From positions 1 to 34,779 of the forward strand of contig JACAEW010000132.1 of the NCBI GenBank assembly GCA_013388675.1: a stretch of 34,779 nucleotides of DNA. The letters run 5' to 3'. The notes below the pieces were generated by a model. The model ran no database searches, was not told where the DNA came from, and saw nothing but the letters and a program-made list of their open reading frames with translations. Position numbers and translations under genes: made by a program. This stretch comes from Syntrophaceae bacterium. Lineage in GTDB: Bacteria > Desulfobacterota > SM23-61. This document shows positions 25,127 through 33,666 of the stretch, piece after piece (positions within the stretch are counted from its first letter, which is position 1; each line of letters opens with the position of its first letter).

Positions 25127-25714
25127 ATGGAAACGATTCGTTCTTTCATCGCCATCGAACTTCCCGGGGAATTGGTATCCCGGTTTGAGGAGGTCCTGCG
25201 GGAGTTCCGGCGGACGGAAGCGGATGTTAAATGGATACGCCCGGAAGCCATTCATCTGACCCTGAAATTTCTGGGGTCCATTCGGCCAGAGGCGGTAGAA
25301 AAAATATCCCGGGCGCTTGCCCCGGTCGTCGCCTCTCGGGAGCCTTTTGAAGTTGGCGTCCAGGGAGTGGGATGCTTCCCCAGCCTTCGAAACCCGCGGG
25401 TGGTTTGGGTCGGCGTCGATCGGGGCAAAGATCGCCTTGTATCTTTGCAGCAGGAGGTCGAGGAGAAGATGGCCGGGCTATCCTTCCCCGCGGAAGGCCG
25501 GCCCTTTACTCCCCACCTGACTCTCGGAAGAGTCCGCTCTTCCCGGGGGAAAGCCGATTTGTCCAGGGCCGTGGAAAGCCGTAAAGGACTGGAATGGGGG
25601 AAGTTTCAGGCCCGGGAAGTCATCCTGTTCCGGAGCGAACTCAAGCCCTCCGGGGCTGTGTATAGCAAGTTAAAAAAATTTCCCCTGGGGAAACAAGAAA
25701 GAATCAACCCCTAA
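25127..25714 (+). CDS. thpR: RNA 2',3'-cyclic phosphodiesterase (2'-5' RNA ligase family)
   Basis: A 195-aa 2H-phosphoesterase that opens 2',3'-cyclic phosphates in RNA. Both HxT motifs are present, in HLTLKFLG (N-terminal half) and HLTLGRV (C-terminal half), and the opening SFIAIELP is typical. Length is normal. It lies 30 nt after cinA and 23 nt before recA. The short GC palindrome CGGGGGCCCCCCG (25103-25115) in the cinA-thpR gap has no T-tract and probably does not terminate. Confidence 0.92.
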   Translation: METIRSFIAIELPGELVSRFEEVLREFRRTEADVKWIRPEAIHLTLKFLGSIRPEAVEKISRALAPVVASREPFEVGVQGVGCFPSLRNPRVVWVGVDRGKDRLVSLQQEVEEKMAGLSFPAEGRPFTPHLTLGRVRSSRGKADLSRAVESRKGLEWGKFQAREVILFRSELKPSGAVYSKLKKFPLGKQERINP

Positions 25715-25737
25715 TTTTAATGCCCAAAGGAGGTCCC

Positions 25738-26754
25738 ATGCCCGCAGAGAGCCAAAGAGAAAAAGCCATAGACTTGGCCGTAAGCCAGATTGAACGCCAG
25801 TTCGGCAAAGGGGCCATCATGCGCCTGGGGACGGACGCCATCCTCCCGGAGATACCGGTTATCTCCACAGGCTCTCTGGCTCTGGATATTGCCCTCGGGG
25901 TGGGCGGAATTCCCCGGGGAAGGGTGATAGAGATCTACGGTCCGGAGGCCTCGGGAAAGACCACGCTCGCCCTTCACATCATCGCCGAAGCTCAAAAAAA
26001 GGGAGGGATTGCCGGCTTCATCGACGCCGAACATGCTTTGGACGTGGCCTATGCGCAGAAACTTGGGGTGAAGACCGACGACCTGCTGATCTCCCAGCCT
26101 GATACCGGGGAACAGGCGCTGGAGATTGCCGATATGCTGGTGCGGAGCGGGGCCCTCGACGTGGTGGTGATCGACTCGGTGGCTGCTCTGGTTCCCAAGG
26201 CGGAATTGGAGGGAGAGATGGGGGACGCCCACATGGGACTCCAAGCCCGCCTCATGTCCCAAGCCTTGAGGAAGCTCACCTCCACGATCAGTAAATCCAA
26301 CACCTGTGTCATCTTCATCAACCAGATCCGCATGAAGATCGGGGTTTTCATGGGCAACCCGGAAACCACCACCGGCGGCAATGCCCTAAAATTTTACGCT
26401 TCCGTGCGCCTGGATATTCGGAGGGTGGGGGCGATCAAGGACGGGCAGGAGGTGATCGGCAACCGGACCCGGGTAAAAGTGGTCAAGAACAAAATGGCCC
26501 CCCCTTTTAAAGAGGTGGAATTCGATATCATGTACGGCGAGGGCATCTCCCGGGAAGGAGACCTCGTCGACCTGGCGGTAGAAAAAGAGATCATTCAAAA
26601 AAGCGGCGCCTGGTTTTCCTTCGACGACGAACGAATCGGCCAAGGCCGGGAAAACGCGAAGGTCTTTCTGAAGGAGCATCCGGAAGTGGCCCGGTCCATC
26701 GAGGAAAAGATCAAAGAACGCTTGGGCCTGCTAAAAAAGCCGAAGGAAGCCTGA
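25738..26754 (+). CDS. recA: Recombinase RecA
   Basis: A 338-aa ATP-dependent strand-exchange protein central to recombination and the SOS response. Walker A is GPEASGKTT (68-76); further signatures are [32 protein letters not shown] and [13 protein letters not shown]-like [13 protein letters not shown]. The start ATG (25738) has AAAGGAGG at ideal spacing; an ATG 18 nt earlier lies before that site and is not preferred. It is fourth in the operon. No SOS box is visible directly upstream, so control probably comes from the operon promoter or an internal site I cannot see. The tail KPKEA is short and less acidic than in Escherichia coli. Confidence 0.98.
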   Translation: MPAESQREKAIDLAVSQIERQFGKGAIMRLGTDAILPEIPVISTGSLALDIALGVGGIPRGRVIEIYGPEASGKTTLALHIIAEAQKKGGIAGFIDAEHALDVAYAQKLGVKTDDLLISQPDTGEQALEIADMLVRSGALDVVVIDSVAALVPKAELEGEMGDAHMGLQARLMSQALRKLTSTISKSNTCVIFINQIRMKIGVFMGNPETTTGGNALKFYASVRLDIRRVGAIKDGQEVIGNRTRVKVVKNKMAPPFKEVEFDIMYGEGISREGDLVDLAVEKEIIQKSGAWFSFDDERIGQGRENAKVFLKEHPEVARSIEEKIKERLGLLKKPKEA

Positions 26755-26841
26755 TCCGAATGCGGAAGGCGAAGATCGGAAGGCGGAATCAACGCCCGTT
26801 CCCGGATTTCCGCTTTCGCCTTTTCCCATTTTGCCTTTTGG
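26755..26841. repeat. Inverted pair of 7-nt-period arrays between recA and recX
   Basis: Left arm: TCCGAAT, GCGGAAG, GCGAAGA, TCGGAAG, GCGGAAT (26755-26789). Right arm, in complement orientation and again at a 7-nt step: CCCGGAT, TTCCGCT, TTCGCCT, TTTCCCA, TTTTGCC (26801-26835). The arms are partly complementary, and the right one reaches the recX ribosome-binding site. It may form a long imperfect hairpin. Confidence 0.65.
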
Positions 26842-26857
26842 AGGCCCCTTTCTTCGT

Positions 26858-27349
26858 ATGCCCAGCGCGCCATCGAAGAAGCAAGAATCCGCCGAGACGT
26901 CCGCCTTGCGTCTTCTGGGCCGAAGGGATTACAGCCGCTCGGAGTTGCGCCGAAAGCTGACCGGGAAGGGGTTTTCAACCGAGGAGGCGGAGGGGGTACT
27001 CAGCCAGTTCGAGGACCGCGGCCTCCTGAATGATCGGCGATTGGCCCAGAGGCTGGCCGATTCCTATTCTCGCGAAAAGCTTTGGGGTCCCCAGAAGCTC
27101 CTCCAGAAACTGGTTCAGCGAGGAATCCCGGGCGAGATGGCCCGGCAGGTTCTAAACCGGGAAGAGGACGGCGGGGGGACGCGGGATCGGCTGCGGGTCG
27201 TTTTGCGGAATAAAATGAAAGGACAAGACCCCCTCTCCCTGTCGGCCCGGGAAAGGAAACGCCTGGCCAACTACCTCCACCAAAGAGGGTATGCCTGGGA
27301 CGACATCTGGGAGGCTATGCAGGAAACCGGAGGGTTGCTGGAAGAATGA
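26858..27349 (+). CDS. recX: Regulatory protein RecX
   Basis: A 163-aa helical protein that binds and inhibits RecA filaments. It shows the three-repeat RecX pattern: ALRLLGRRDYSRSELRRKL near the N-terminus, then LNDRRLAQRLADSYSREKLWGP with a following QRGIPG segment, and a final LANYLHQRGYAWDDI. The ATG at 26858 is chosen; GGAGG lies 13 nt upstream, which is long, and a TTG at 26831 in the same frame lies before it. It follows recA after a 7-nt-array spacer and overlaps alaS by 4 nt (ATGA). Confidence 0.88.
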   Translation: MPSAPSKKQESAETSALRLLGRRDYSRSELRRKLTGKGFSTEEAEGVLSQFEDRGLLNDRRLAQRLADSYSREKLWGPQKLLQKLVQRGIPGEMARQVLNREEDGGGTRDRLRVVLRNKMKGQDPLSLSARERKRLANYLHQRGYAWDDIWEAMQETGGLLEE

Positions 27350-29994
27350 TGAAAGGCACCGAGATTCGCCAGAAATTCCTGAAGTACTTCGAAAAGCAAG
27401 GGCATACCATCGTGAGCAGTTCCTCCTTGGTCCCCCAGAAGGACCCCACGCTTCTTTTCACCAACGCGGGAATGGTCCAGTTCAAGAACTATTTCACCGG
27501 GGAGGAGAAAGCCCCTTACCCCCGCGCCACGACCTCCCAGAAATGCGTCCGGGCCGGGGGGAAACACAACGACCTGGAGAACGTGGGCTACACCGCCCGC
27601 CATCATACCTTTTTCGAGATGCTGGGAAACTTCTCCTTCGGGGATTACTTTAAAGAAGGGGCCATTGCCATGGGTTGGGAGTTTCTCGTGGACATCCTGG
27701 GCCTTCCCGCGGATAAGCTCTGGGTTACGATCCACGAGGGAGAAAAATCCCTGGGCATCGGTCCCGACGAGGAGGCGCGACGGCTGTGGAAAAAATTCGT
27801 CCCGGAAGGGAGGATTTTAGCCTTTTCCAGCAAGGATAATTTTTGGCAGATGGGGGATACCGGTCCTTGCGGTCCGTGCTCGGAGATTGTCATTGACCAG
27901 GGACCCGGGGTGGGATGCGGGCGTCCGGAATGCGCCCCGGGTTGCGACTGCGACCGGTACCTGGAGCTCTGGAACCTGGTCTTCATGCAGTTCGAACGCT
28001 TTGCCGACGGGACGGTCAAACCTCTGCCCAAGCCGAGCATCGATACCGGCATGGGACTCGAGAGGATCGCCGCCATCGTTCAGGGAGTGGCGAGCAATTA
28101 CGATACGGACCTCTTTGCCCGGATTCTACAGGCCATCGGCCAAATGGCGGGAAAACGATACGAGCCCGGGTCTGCCTCGGGGGTTTCCTTCCGGGTGATC
28201 TCCGACCATGCCCGCGCCGCCACCTTCCTGATTAGCGACGGGGTCCTTCCGTCCAACGAAGGACGGGGGTACGTTTTGCGCCGGATCATGCGCCGGGCCC
28301 TGCGACATGGTAAGAAACTGGGGATTCAGGAGCCATTCCTTTACCGGCTGACCGATGAGGTAATCGCCCTGATGGAAGATGCGTACCCCGAGCTCGGAAG
28401 CCACCGGGAGATGGTCAAGAACATGATCTCCAACGAAGAGGAGCGATTCTCGGAGACCCTGAATACGGGCCTTCGCCTGTGGAGCGAGGAGATTCGAAAG
28501 CTGAAAGAGCAGGGATCGAAGGTCATCCCCGGGGGGCTCATCTTCAAACTCTACGATACCTATGGATTCCCCCTGGACCTGACCGAAGAGATCGCCCGGG
28601 ATGAAGGGTTTCCGCTGGATAAAAAGGGATTTGAAGAAGCCATGGAAGGGCAGCGGGAACGGGCCCGCGAATCATGGAAAGGCTCGGGAGAAGAGGCCCT
28701 GAAGGAGGTGTATAAATCCCTGGCGGCTCTCAAACTGAAGACCGATTTTGTGGGTTACGACAGCTTGGAGGCGGAGGGAAAAATCCTGAAAATCTTCAAG
28801 GGCGAGGCGGAGGTGGAAGGGGCCAAAGAAGGAGATGAGGTGGAGGTCATCACGGACCGCAGCCCGTTTTACGGGGAATCCGGAGGCCAGCAGGGAGACG
28901 GGGGAATCCTGTGGCGCGACGGGTCCCGGATGGAGGTGTCCCACTCGAGCCGGCCCCTGCCCGAGGTGATCGTTCATCACGGCACCATCCAATCCGGTGT
29001 CTTTCAGGTTGGGGATACGCTGAAACTCCGGGTCAATGCCCAAAGCCGGACCCAGACCGCCCTCAACCACACCGCCACCCACCTTCTGCAGGCCGCCCTG
29101 CGGCAGGTATTGGGAGACCATGTCAAGCAGGCCGGGTCGCTCGTCGCGCCCGACCGACTCCGTTTTGACTACACCCATTTTTCCCCTCTCTCCGATGAAG
29201 AATTGGACCGGGTGGAGGAGATCGTCAACTCCCGGATCCGGGAGAACCTGGAAGTGCGTGTTTCCCATATTTCCTACAAAGAGGCCCTGCAGAAGGGGGC
29301 CATGGCGCTCTTCGGGGAAAAATATGGGGAGGTAGTCCGGTTGGTTCAGGTGGGCGACGTGAGCGCAGAGCTATGCGGGGGGACCCACACCTCCCGCAGC
29401 GGGGACATCGGGCTCTTTAAGATCCTTTCCGAAACTGGCGTAGCCTCTGGAGTGCGGCGCATCGAAGCGGCCACCGGGGAATGGGCCTGGAGAGCTTTCA
29501 AAAAGGAAGCGGCCGAGCTTCGCACGATATCCAGCCTGGTAAAAGCCCGGCCGGGGGAGACGGCGGAGAAGGTCCAGCGAATCCTAAAACAACAGAAAGA
29601 CCTGGAAAGGGATTACCAGGCCCTCCAGGCAAAAATCGAATCGGGAAAAACCAGAGATTTAATCTCCGCCACCCGCGAGGTGAAGGGAGTCCGGGTTCTT
29701 TCCGCCCAGGTGGATGCCAAAGACCCGAAGAGTCTGCGGGAAATCGCTGACCGCCTGAAAGACCAGATGAAATCCGGCATTGTCCTTCTGGGTGCCCAAG
29801 GGGACGGAAAAGTCATGCTCCTCTGCGCAGTGACGGCGGACCTAGCCGGAAAGTATCCGGCCCAGAAACTCGTCAAGGATATCGCCCAGATTGTGGGGGG
29901 GACCGGCGGAGGACGGCCGGACATGGCCCAGGCCGGCGGCACTCGGGTCGAAAGATTGGCGGAAGCGTTGGGGAAGATCTATGACTTGATTTAA
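27346..29994 (+). CDS. alaS: Alanyl-tRNA synthetase
   Basis: An 882-aa class II synthetase. The N-terminal catalytic core contains FTNAGMVQFKNYFTGEE and NVGYTARHHTFFEMLGNFSFGDY. The editing domain has HTATHLLQ (H575, H579) and CGGTHTSRSGD (C677, H681), which form the metal site. The C-terminal DHHA1-type C-Ala domain ends with GGTGGGRPDMAQAGG. Full length. The start ATG overlaps the recX TGA; a second ATG follows directly. It is the last gene of the plus-strand operon, and the recX-alaS linkage is common. Confidence 0.98.
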   Translation: MMKGTEIRQKFLKYFEKQGHTIVSSSSLVPQKDPTLLFTNAGMVQFKNYFTGEEKAPYPRATTSQKCVRAGGKHNDLENVGYTARHHTFFEMLGNFSFGDYFKEGAIAMGWEFLVDILGLPADKLWVTIHEGEKSLGIGPDEEARRLWKKFVPEGRILAFSSKDNFWQMGDTGPCGPCSEIVIDQGPGVGCGRPECAPGCDCDRYLELWNLVFMQFERFADGTVKPLPKPSIDTGMGLERIAAIVQGVASNYDTDLFARILQAIGQMAGKRYEPGSASGVSFRVISDHARAATFLISDGVLPSNEGRGYVLRRIMRRALRHGKKLGIQEPFLYRLTDEVIALMEDAYPELGSHREMVKNMISNEEERFSETLNTGLRLWSEEIRKLKEQGSKVIPGGLIFKLYDTYGFPLDLTEEIARDEGFPLDKKGFEEAMEGQRERARESWKGSGEEALKEVYKSLAALKLKTDFVGYDSLEAEGKILKIFKGEAEVEGAKEGDEVEVITDRSPFYGESGGQQGDGGILWRDGSRMEVSHSSRPLPEVIVHHGTIQSGVFQVGDTLKLRVNAQSRTQTALNHTATHLLQAALRQVLGDHVKQAGSLVAPDRLRFDYTHFSPLSDEELDRVEEIVNSRIRENLEVRVSHISYKEALQKGAMALFGEKYGEVVRLVQVGDVSAELCGGTHTSRSGDIGLFKILSETGVASGVRRIEAATGEWAWRAFKKEAAELRTISSLVKARPGETAEKVQRILKQQKDLERDYQALQAKIESGKTRDLISATREVKGVRVLSAQVDAKDPKSLREIADRLKDQMKSGIVLLGAQGDGKVMLLCAVTADLAGKYPAQKLVKDIAQIVGGTGGGRPDMAQAGGTRVERLAEALGKIYDLI

Positions 29995-30006
29995 GAGTCT
30001 TGAATC

Positions 30007-30043
30007 CGGGCGAAGGAGAAGAGGGAATCTCCCTTTCGCCCCG
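30007..30043. terminator. Hairpin between convergent alaS and bamD
   Basis: CGGGCGAAGGAGA (30007-30019) pairs with TCTCCCTTTCGCCCCG (30028-30043), with a bulge and an 8-nt loop. There is no T-tract on either side, but its place between two convergent genes suggests a bidirectional transcript end. Confidence 0.45.
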
Positions 30044-30059
30044 ATGCGCCGGGCCGGGT

Positions 30060-30806
30060 TTACGGCCCCTTTTTCTTTTTGGCTTCCCTTTCCTCTCTTT
30101 CTTTCTGCTTTTTTTCTTCTTGGGCGATCTTTTTCCGGCAGGCTTCTATGAGGGGTTTGATTTTTCCTTCCAGCCCGGCATCGGGATATTTTTTCGGGAT
30201 ATCCTCAAAGCGGCCCAGGGCCGCCCGGTAATGATCCATCCGGTAGTAGAAATGGCCGATGGAAAACTCGTGGTCGGCCAGGTGACGCTGACAGAGCTGC
30301 ATTTTGGTTTTCGCATCGGGTGCGTATTTGCTTTGGGGAAAATTTTCGACCACATAGCGAAACTGCTCCAGGGCCTTCTCCGTCACGGTTTGATCCCGGT
30401 CGATCGAAAGCATCTGCTTGAAATGGCACATTCCAATCTGATAGATGGCGTAGGGAATCTCCGGGTGCACGGGATGGAGTTTTTTAAACTCTTCGTACAG
30501 GACGATGGCCTCGGCATAATTTTTATCGAAGTAGAGGGAATCTGCCAAGCGTAGTTCGGCCAGGGGAGTGTAGGTGCTCAGGGGGAAGTCCTCCTTGAAC
30601 TTCCGGAAAGCCTCGGCCGAACGTTCATACTTCTTTTCCTCGAGAAGACGCATCCCCTCTTCATAGGCAGCCTGAGGATTTGTGGCCGGTTCTTTTTTCG
30701 CAAACCAAGCGCAGCTACTGAACCCCATCAGCAGCAAGATAGACAAAAGAACCGGCAGCAGGAACTTCAACCCCCTTTTTCCATTCGCCCTATTCCTACG
30801 TTCCAT
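30060..30806 (-). CDS. bamD: Outer membrane assembly lipoprotein BamD
   Basis: A 248-aa lipoprotein with tetratricopeptide repeats, part of the BAM complex that folds outer-membrane beta-barrels. A signal sequence ends in a lipobox-like FSSC; TPR segments follow: AYEEGMRLLEEKKYERSAEAF, AELRLADSLYFDKNYAEAIVLYEEF, and a later HFYYRMDHYRAALGRFEDI. The C-terminus is a Lys/Glu-rich charged tail of about 35 residues. The ATG at 30804-30806 with AAGGGGAG upstream is chosen; 33 further codons upstream are open but precede this site. A single gene, converging on alaS. Confidence 0.93.
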   Translation of the reverse strand: MERRNRANGKRGLKFLLPVLLSILLLMGFSSCAWFAKKEPATNPQAAYEEGMRLLEEKKYERSAEAFRKFKEDFPLSTYTPLAELRLADSLYFDKNYAEAIVLYEEFKKLHPVHPEIPYAIYQIGMCHFKQMLSIDRDQTVTEKALEQFRYVVENFPQSKYAPDAKTKMQLCQRHLADHEFSIGHFYYRMDHYRAALGRFEDIPKKYPDAGLEGKIKPLIEACRKKIAQEEKKQKEREEREAKKKKGP

Positions 30807-30840
30807 GACTCCCCTTGCGCCTTTTAAAAAGCCTTGATTC

Positions 30841-30869
30841 AATCGATCGTCCCCATCCATCGCTGTCAA
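30841..30869 (-). promoter_or_regulatory. Possible bamD promoter
   Basis: Minus-strand TTGACA (30864-30869) is perfect, but the -10 at 17 nt, TCGATT (30841-30846), is poor. The location, just downstream of a terminator and upstream of bamD, is right. Confidence 0.4.
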
Positions 30870-30910
30870 TGGGGGAAAATTTCGAAGCCGGACACGAACG
30901 AGCAATGATG

Positions 30911-30935
30911 GAAAAACTACCGGGGGGCCCCCCGT
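30911..30935 (-). terminator. Intrinsic terminator after the acyl-CoA mutase genes
   Basis: The palindrome CGGGGGGCCCCCCG (30921-30934) is followed on the minus strand by GTAGTTTTT. It lies 22 nt beyond the stop codon of the B12-binding subunit and would end the mutase operon before bamD. Confidence 0.65.
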
Positions 30936-30956
30936 TCCGCCGTCGCCGAGTCCGAT

Positions 30957-31358
30957 CTAACTTTTGGGCCGTAGGTTCGACTTTACCCACTCGATGATAT
31001 CTTCGGTGGAAGCTCCGGGGGTGAAAACCTCCCGGATTCCCCTCCCCTTCAGCCAGTCGATATCGTCCCGGGGGATAATTCCTCCACCGAAGACTAGGAT
31101 GTCGCCCGACTGCTGCTCTTTCAATAACTCGACAACCTTTGGAAAAAGAACCCGGTGAGCGCCGGAAAGGAGGCTTAAGCCCACGGCGTCCACATCCTCT
31201 TGGATGGCAGCGGAAACGATCTGTTCGGGGGTCTGATGAAGACCGGTATAGACCACTTCAAACCCCGCGTCCCGTAAAGCCCGGGCCACCACCTTCGCCC
31301 CCCGGTCGTGTGCGTCCAACCCGGGCTTGGCAATCAGAATCCGTATCTTCCGTTCCAT
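30957..31358 (-). CDS. Acyl-CoA mutase small (B12-binding) subunit
   Basis: A 133-aa cobalamin-binding Rossmann domain, the separately encoded B12 subunit of a methylmalonyl-CoA-mutase-family enzyme. The DxHxxG motif is D15, H17, G20 in LDAHDRG, where H17 would be the lower axial cobalt ligand; SLLSGAH and VFGGGIIP complete the B12 signature. GGGGAGGG precedes the ATG. It follows the large subunit by 105 nt, a gap filled by an inverted 7-nt-period array. Together with that subunit it should form the active carbon-skeleton mutase. Confidence 0.93.
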   Translation of the reverse strand: MERKIRILIAKPGLDAHDRGAKVVARALRDAGFEVVYTGLHQTPEQIVSAAIQEDVDAVGLSLLSGAHRVLFPKVVELLKEQQSGDILVFGGGIIPRDDIDWLKGRGIREVFTPGASTEDIIEWVKSNLRPKS

Positions 31359-31377
31359 CTTCCCTCCCCAAAAAGGC

Positions 31378-31457
31378 GGTCAGCTGTCAGCGCTCAGCTT
31401 TCAGCCAAAACGGGGTTTTTAGGCTGATCGCTGACTGCTGACTGCTGAAAGCTGATC
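31378..31457. repeat. Inverted pair of 7-nt-period arrays between the two mutase subunit genes
   Basis: Left arm: GGTCAGC, TGTCAGC, GCTCAGC, TTTCAGC (31378-31405). Right arm in complement orientation: GCTGATC, GCTGACT, GCTGACT, GCTGAAA, GCTGATC (31423-31457). The CAGC/GCTG cores pair in register across a 17-nt loop, so the transcript could form a long hairpin with mismatched 3-nt steps. Confidence 0.75.
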
Positions 31458-31463
31458 ACCTCC

Positions 31464-33140
31464 TTAAAACATCCCCGGGTCCCGGTAGGTCCCGAAGACC
31501 TCCCGGAAGACATCGCAGATTTCCTGAAGGCTTGCATATTCTTTTACTGCCGCCAAAATGTAAGGCATCAGGTTTTCCGGGCCTTGGCAGGCCTTCTTCA
31601 TGTCCTTCAGGCAAGCCTGCACGCGACCCTGGTCCCGCGTCCGCTTAACCTGCTTGAGCCGGGCAACCTGTCTTTCTTCGACTTCCGGGGCGATCTTTAA
31701 GTATTCCAGGGGCTTTTCCTCATCCACCTGGTACTTGTTTACTCCTACAACGATCTTTTCTTTTCGCTCCACCTGTTTCTGGTAGGCATAAGCGGCGTTG
31801 GCGATCTCCTGCTGCGGGTACCCCAGTTCAATGGCCCGCACAATGCCCCCCAGTTCATCGATCTTGTGAATATACTTTAAAGCCTCCTCCTCCATTCGGT
31901 GGGTCAGGGCTTCCACAAAATAGGACCCCCCCAGGGGATCGATGGTGCTGGTTACTCCGGTTTCCTCGGCGAGGATCTGCTGGGTTCGAAGGGCAATGGT
32001 CGCGGCCATCTCCGTGGGAACGGCGTACACTTCATCCAAAGAATTGGTATGAAGGGATTGGGTCCCTCCCAGAACCGCCGCCAAGGCCTCCACGGTCGTG
32101 CGGATGACGTTGTTGTAAGGCTGCTGGGCGGTAAGCGAACACCCCGCAGTCTGGGTGTGGAAACGGAGCATCCAGGACCGCGGATTCTTGGCCTGGAAAC
32201 GCTCCCGCATGATTTTGGCCCAGATCCGCCGGGCGGCCCGGTACTTGGCGATCTCCTCGAAAAAATCGATATGGGCGTTGAAAAAAAACGAGAGCCGGCC
32301 GGCGAAATCGTCCACCTTCAAGCCTCGATCGATGCAGGCCTGGACATAGCCGATCCCGTCCGCCAGGGTGAAAGCCAGCTCCTGCACCGCCGTGGAGCCG
32401 GCTTCCCGGATGTGGTAGCCGCTGATGCTGATGGTGTTCCATCGGGGGACCTCTTGGGTGCAGTACTCCACCGTATCCACAATCAGCCGGACAGAGGGCC
32501 GCGGGGGAAGCATGAAAGTCTTCTGGGCGATGAACTCCTTGAGCATGTCGTTCTGGATCGTACCCCCGATTTCCCTCCGGCTAACCCCTTGCTTTTCCGC
32601 CACGGCGATGTACATGGCCAGAAGAATCGCCGCCGGGGGGTTGATGGTCATGGAGGTGGTCACTTGGTTCAGGGGAATCCCGTCAAAAAGGATTTCCATG
32701 TCCTTCAGCGTGTCAATGGCCACCCCGCATTGCCCGACTTCACCCCTGGACCGGGGACTGTCGGAATCGTATCCCATGAGCGTAGGATAATGAAAAGCCA
32801 CGGAAAGGCCGGTCTGCCCCTGGGACAGGAGGTACTTGTACCGCCGGTTGGTGTCTTCCGCGCTCCCAAAACCGGAAAACATCCTCATCGTCCAGAGCTT
32901 TCCCCTGTACATGGAAGCCTGAACCCCTCGGGTGTACGGATACTGGCCGGGGAAGCCGATGTCCCGAATAAAATCCAACCCCACAAGATCTTCCGGGGTG
33001 TAAAGTTTCCCAATCTCCAGGTCCGAGACGGTGGAAAACCTCGCCAGCCTTTCCGGGCTCTGAGCCAGGGAAGGCTGGTAACAGTCCTTCTCCCAAGACT
33101 CCCGGGCTTTGACGATGGCTTTACGTTCCGGATTCTCCAT
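31464..33140 (-). CDS. Acyl-CoA mutase large subunit (methylmalonyl-CoA mutase family, isobutyryl-CoA-mutase-like)
   Basis: A 558-aa TIM-barrel subunit of a B12-dependent mutase, lacking a fused B12 domain. Family signatures are [38 protein letters not shown] with conserved H243, and SLHTNSLDE. Aligned to Propionibacterium MutB, substrate-binding Y89 is F88 here and carboxylate-binding R207 is Q206 (EFIAQK). That Phe/Gln pair is the isobutyryl-CoA mutase pattern. The usually conserved Asp in SVAFDLPT is H117 (SVAFHYPT). The likely reaction is a monoacyl-CoA rearrangement such as isobutyryl-CoA to butyryl-CoA; the exact substrate is uncertain. GGAGGAAG precedes the ATG. Downstream lies the B12 subunit; upstream are 3-hydroxybutyryl-CoA dehydrogenase and thiolase. 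Confidence 0.9.
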   Translation of the reverse strand: MENPERKAIVKARESWEKDCYQPSLAQSPERLARFSTVSDLEIGKLYTPEDLVGLDFIRDIGFPGQYPYTRGVQASMYRGKLWTMRMFSGFGSAEDTNRRYKYLLSQGQTGLSVAFHYPTLMGYDSDSPRSRGEVGQCGVAIDTLKDMEILFDGIPLNQVTTSMTINPPAAILLAMYIAVAEKQGVSRREIGGTIQNDMLKEFIAQKTFMLPPRPSVRLIVDTVEYCTQEVPRWNTISISGYHIREAGSTAVQELAFTLADGIGYVQACIDRGLKVDDFAGRLSFFFNAHIDFFEEIAKYRAARRIWAKIMRERFQAKNPRSWMLRFHTQTAGCSLTAQQPYNNVIRTTVEALAAVLGGTQSLHTNSLDEVYAVPTEMAATIALRTQQILAEETGVTSTIDPLGGSYFVEALTHRMEEEALKYIHKIDELGGIVRAIELGYPQQEIANAAYAYQKQVERKEKIVVGVNKYQVDEEKPLEYLKIAPEVEERQVARLKQVKRTRDQGRVQACLKDMKKACQGPENLMPYILAAVKEYASLQEICDVFREVFGTYRDPGMF

Positions 33141-33192
33141 GTCTTCCTCCGATCTGCCGCCAGCTCCCTTCTTTCACGCTCTGTTCCCGACG

Positions 33193-33537
33193 CTAAACGT
33201 CGCCCGCCTTTTCAATGCCGGACACGCCTCCCGGCCGGATCACCAGGGATATCCTGGCCTTCTTTTGAATTTCCGCCCGCTCGGCGCAGGCCGTAGGGCA
33301 CCCGTTCACGATCAGGACCAGGTCGGCCTCCCCTTCCCAGGGAACCCACCGGGGACCCGGCAATTCCTCCCGGATTCTTTGGGCCACCTCCCCCCTTTCG
33401 ATGAGCGGGTTGCAGCCGCCGCAGAATTTGATGGAGAGCCGGGGGGTGAACCGCCCTCCTCTTCCGCCGGTTTCTTCTTCCAGCCAGGACCGAATTTTTT
33501 TAATCGCTTGGGCCGCCAGTTTTTCCTCTTCGCTCAC
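33193..33537 (-). CDS. Small cysteine-motif protein (CGGC/CPTAC), unknown function
   Basis: A 114-aa soluble protein that I do not recognise by name. A charged helical N-terminus (about 1-30) is followed by KFCGGCNPLIERGEVAQRI, then ADLVLIVNGCPTACAER and a strand-rich end. Four or more cysteines in C-x2-C and C-x3-C patterns suggest an iron-sulfur or other metal site, or a thiol redox centre. The start is GTG at 33535-33537. It lies 52 nt upstream of the mutase large subunit and 129 nt after the dehydrogenase, so it probably belongs to the acyl-CoA operon; a role in electron transfer or mutase maturation is speculation. Confidence 0.65.
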   Translation of the reverse strand: MSEEEKLAAQAIKKIRSWLEEETGGRGGRFTPRLSIKFCGGCNPLIERGEVAQRIREELPGPRWVPWEGEADLVLIVNGCPTACAERAEIQKKARISLVIRPGGVSGIEKAGDV

Positions 33538-33666
33538 CCTGCGTGCTTATATCTCCGCCTATTCAAGCTCTCGCCCGCCGATAGATTGCGGGATGGCGGG
33601 GGAAGGCAGGGAAAAAGGCTCTCCCCTTGCTTTCCTATGTTTTGCCCCCGACCTGCCCGCTTTGGG

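Noticed and set aside
25690-25740. SOS (LexA) box in front of recA
   Set aside because: Only 23 nt separate thpR and recA, and no LexA-type palindrome of any known class is visible there.
31464-33140. Calling the mutase a methylmalonyl-CoA mutase
   Set aside because: The Arg that binds the substrate carboxylate in MutB is Gln here, and the paired Tyr is Phe.
31899-33296. Long plus-strand open frame opposite the mutase large subunit
   Set aside because: Antisense shadow of a clearly conserved enzyme, with no family features of its own.
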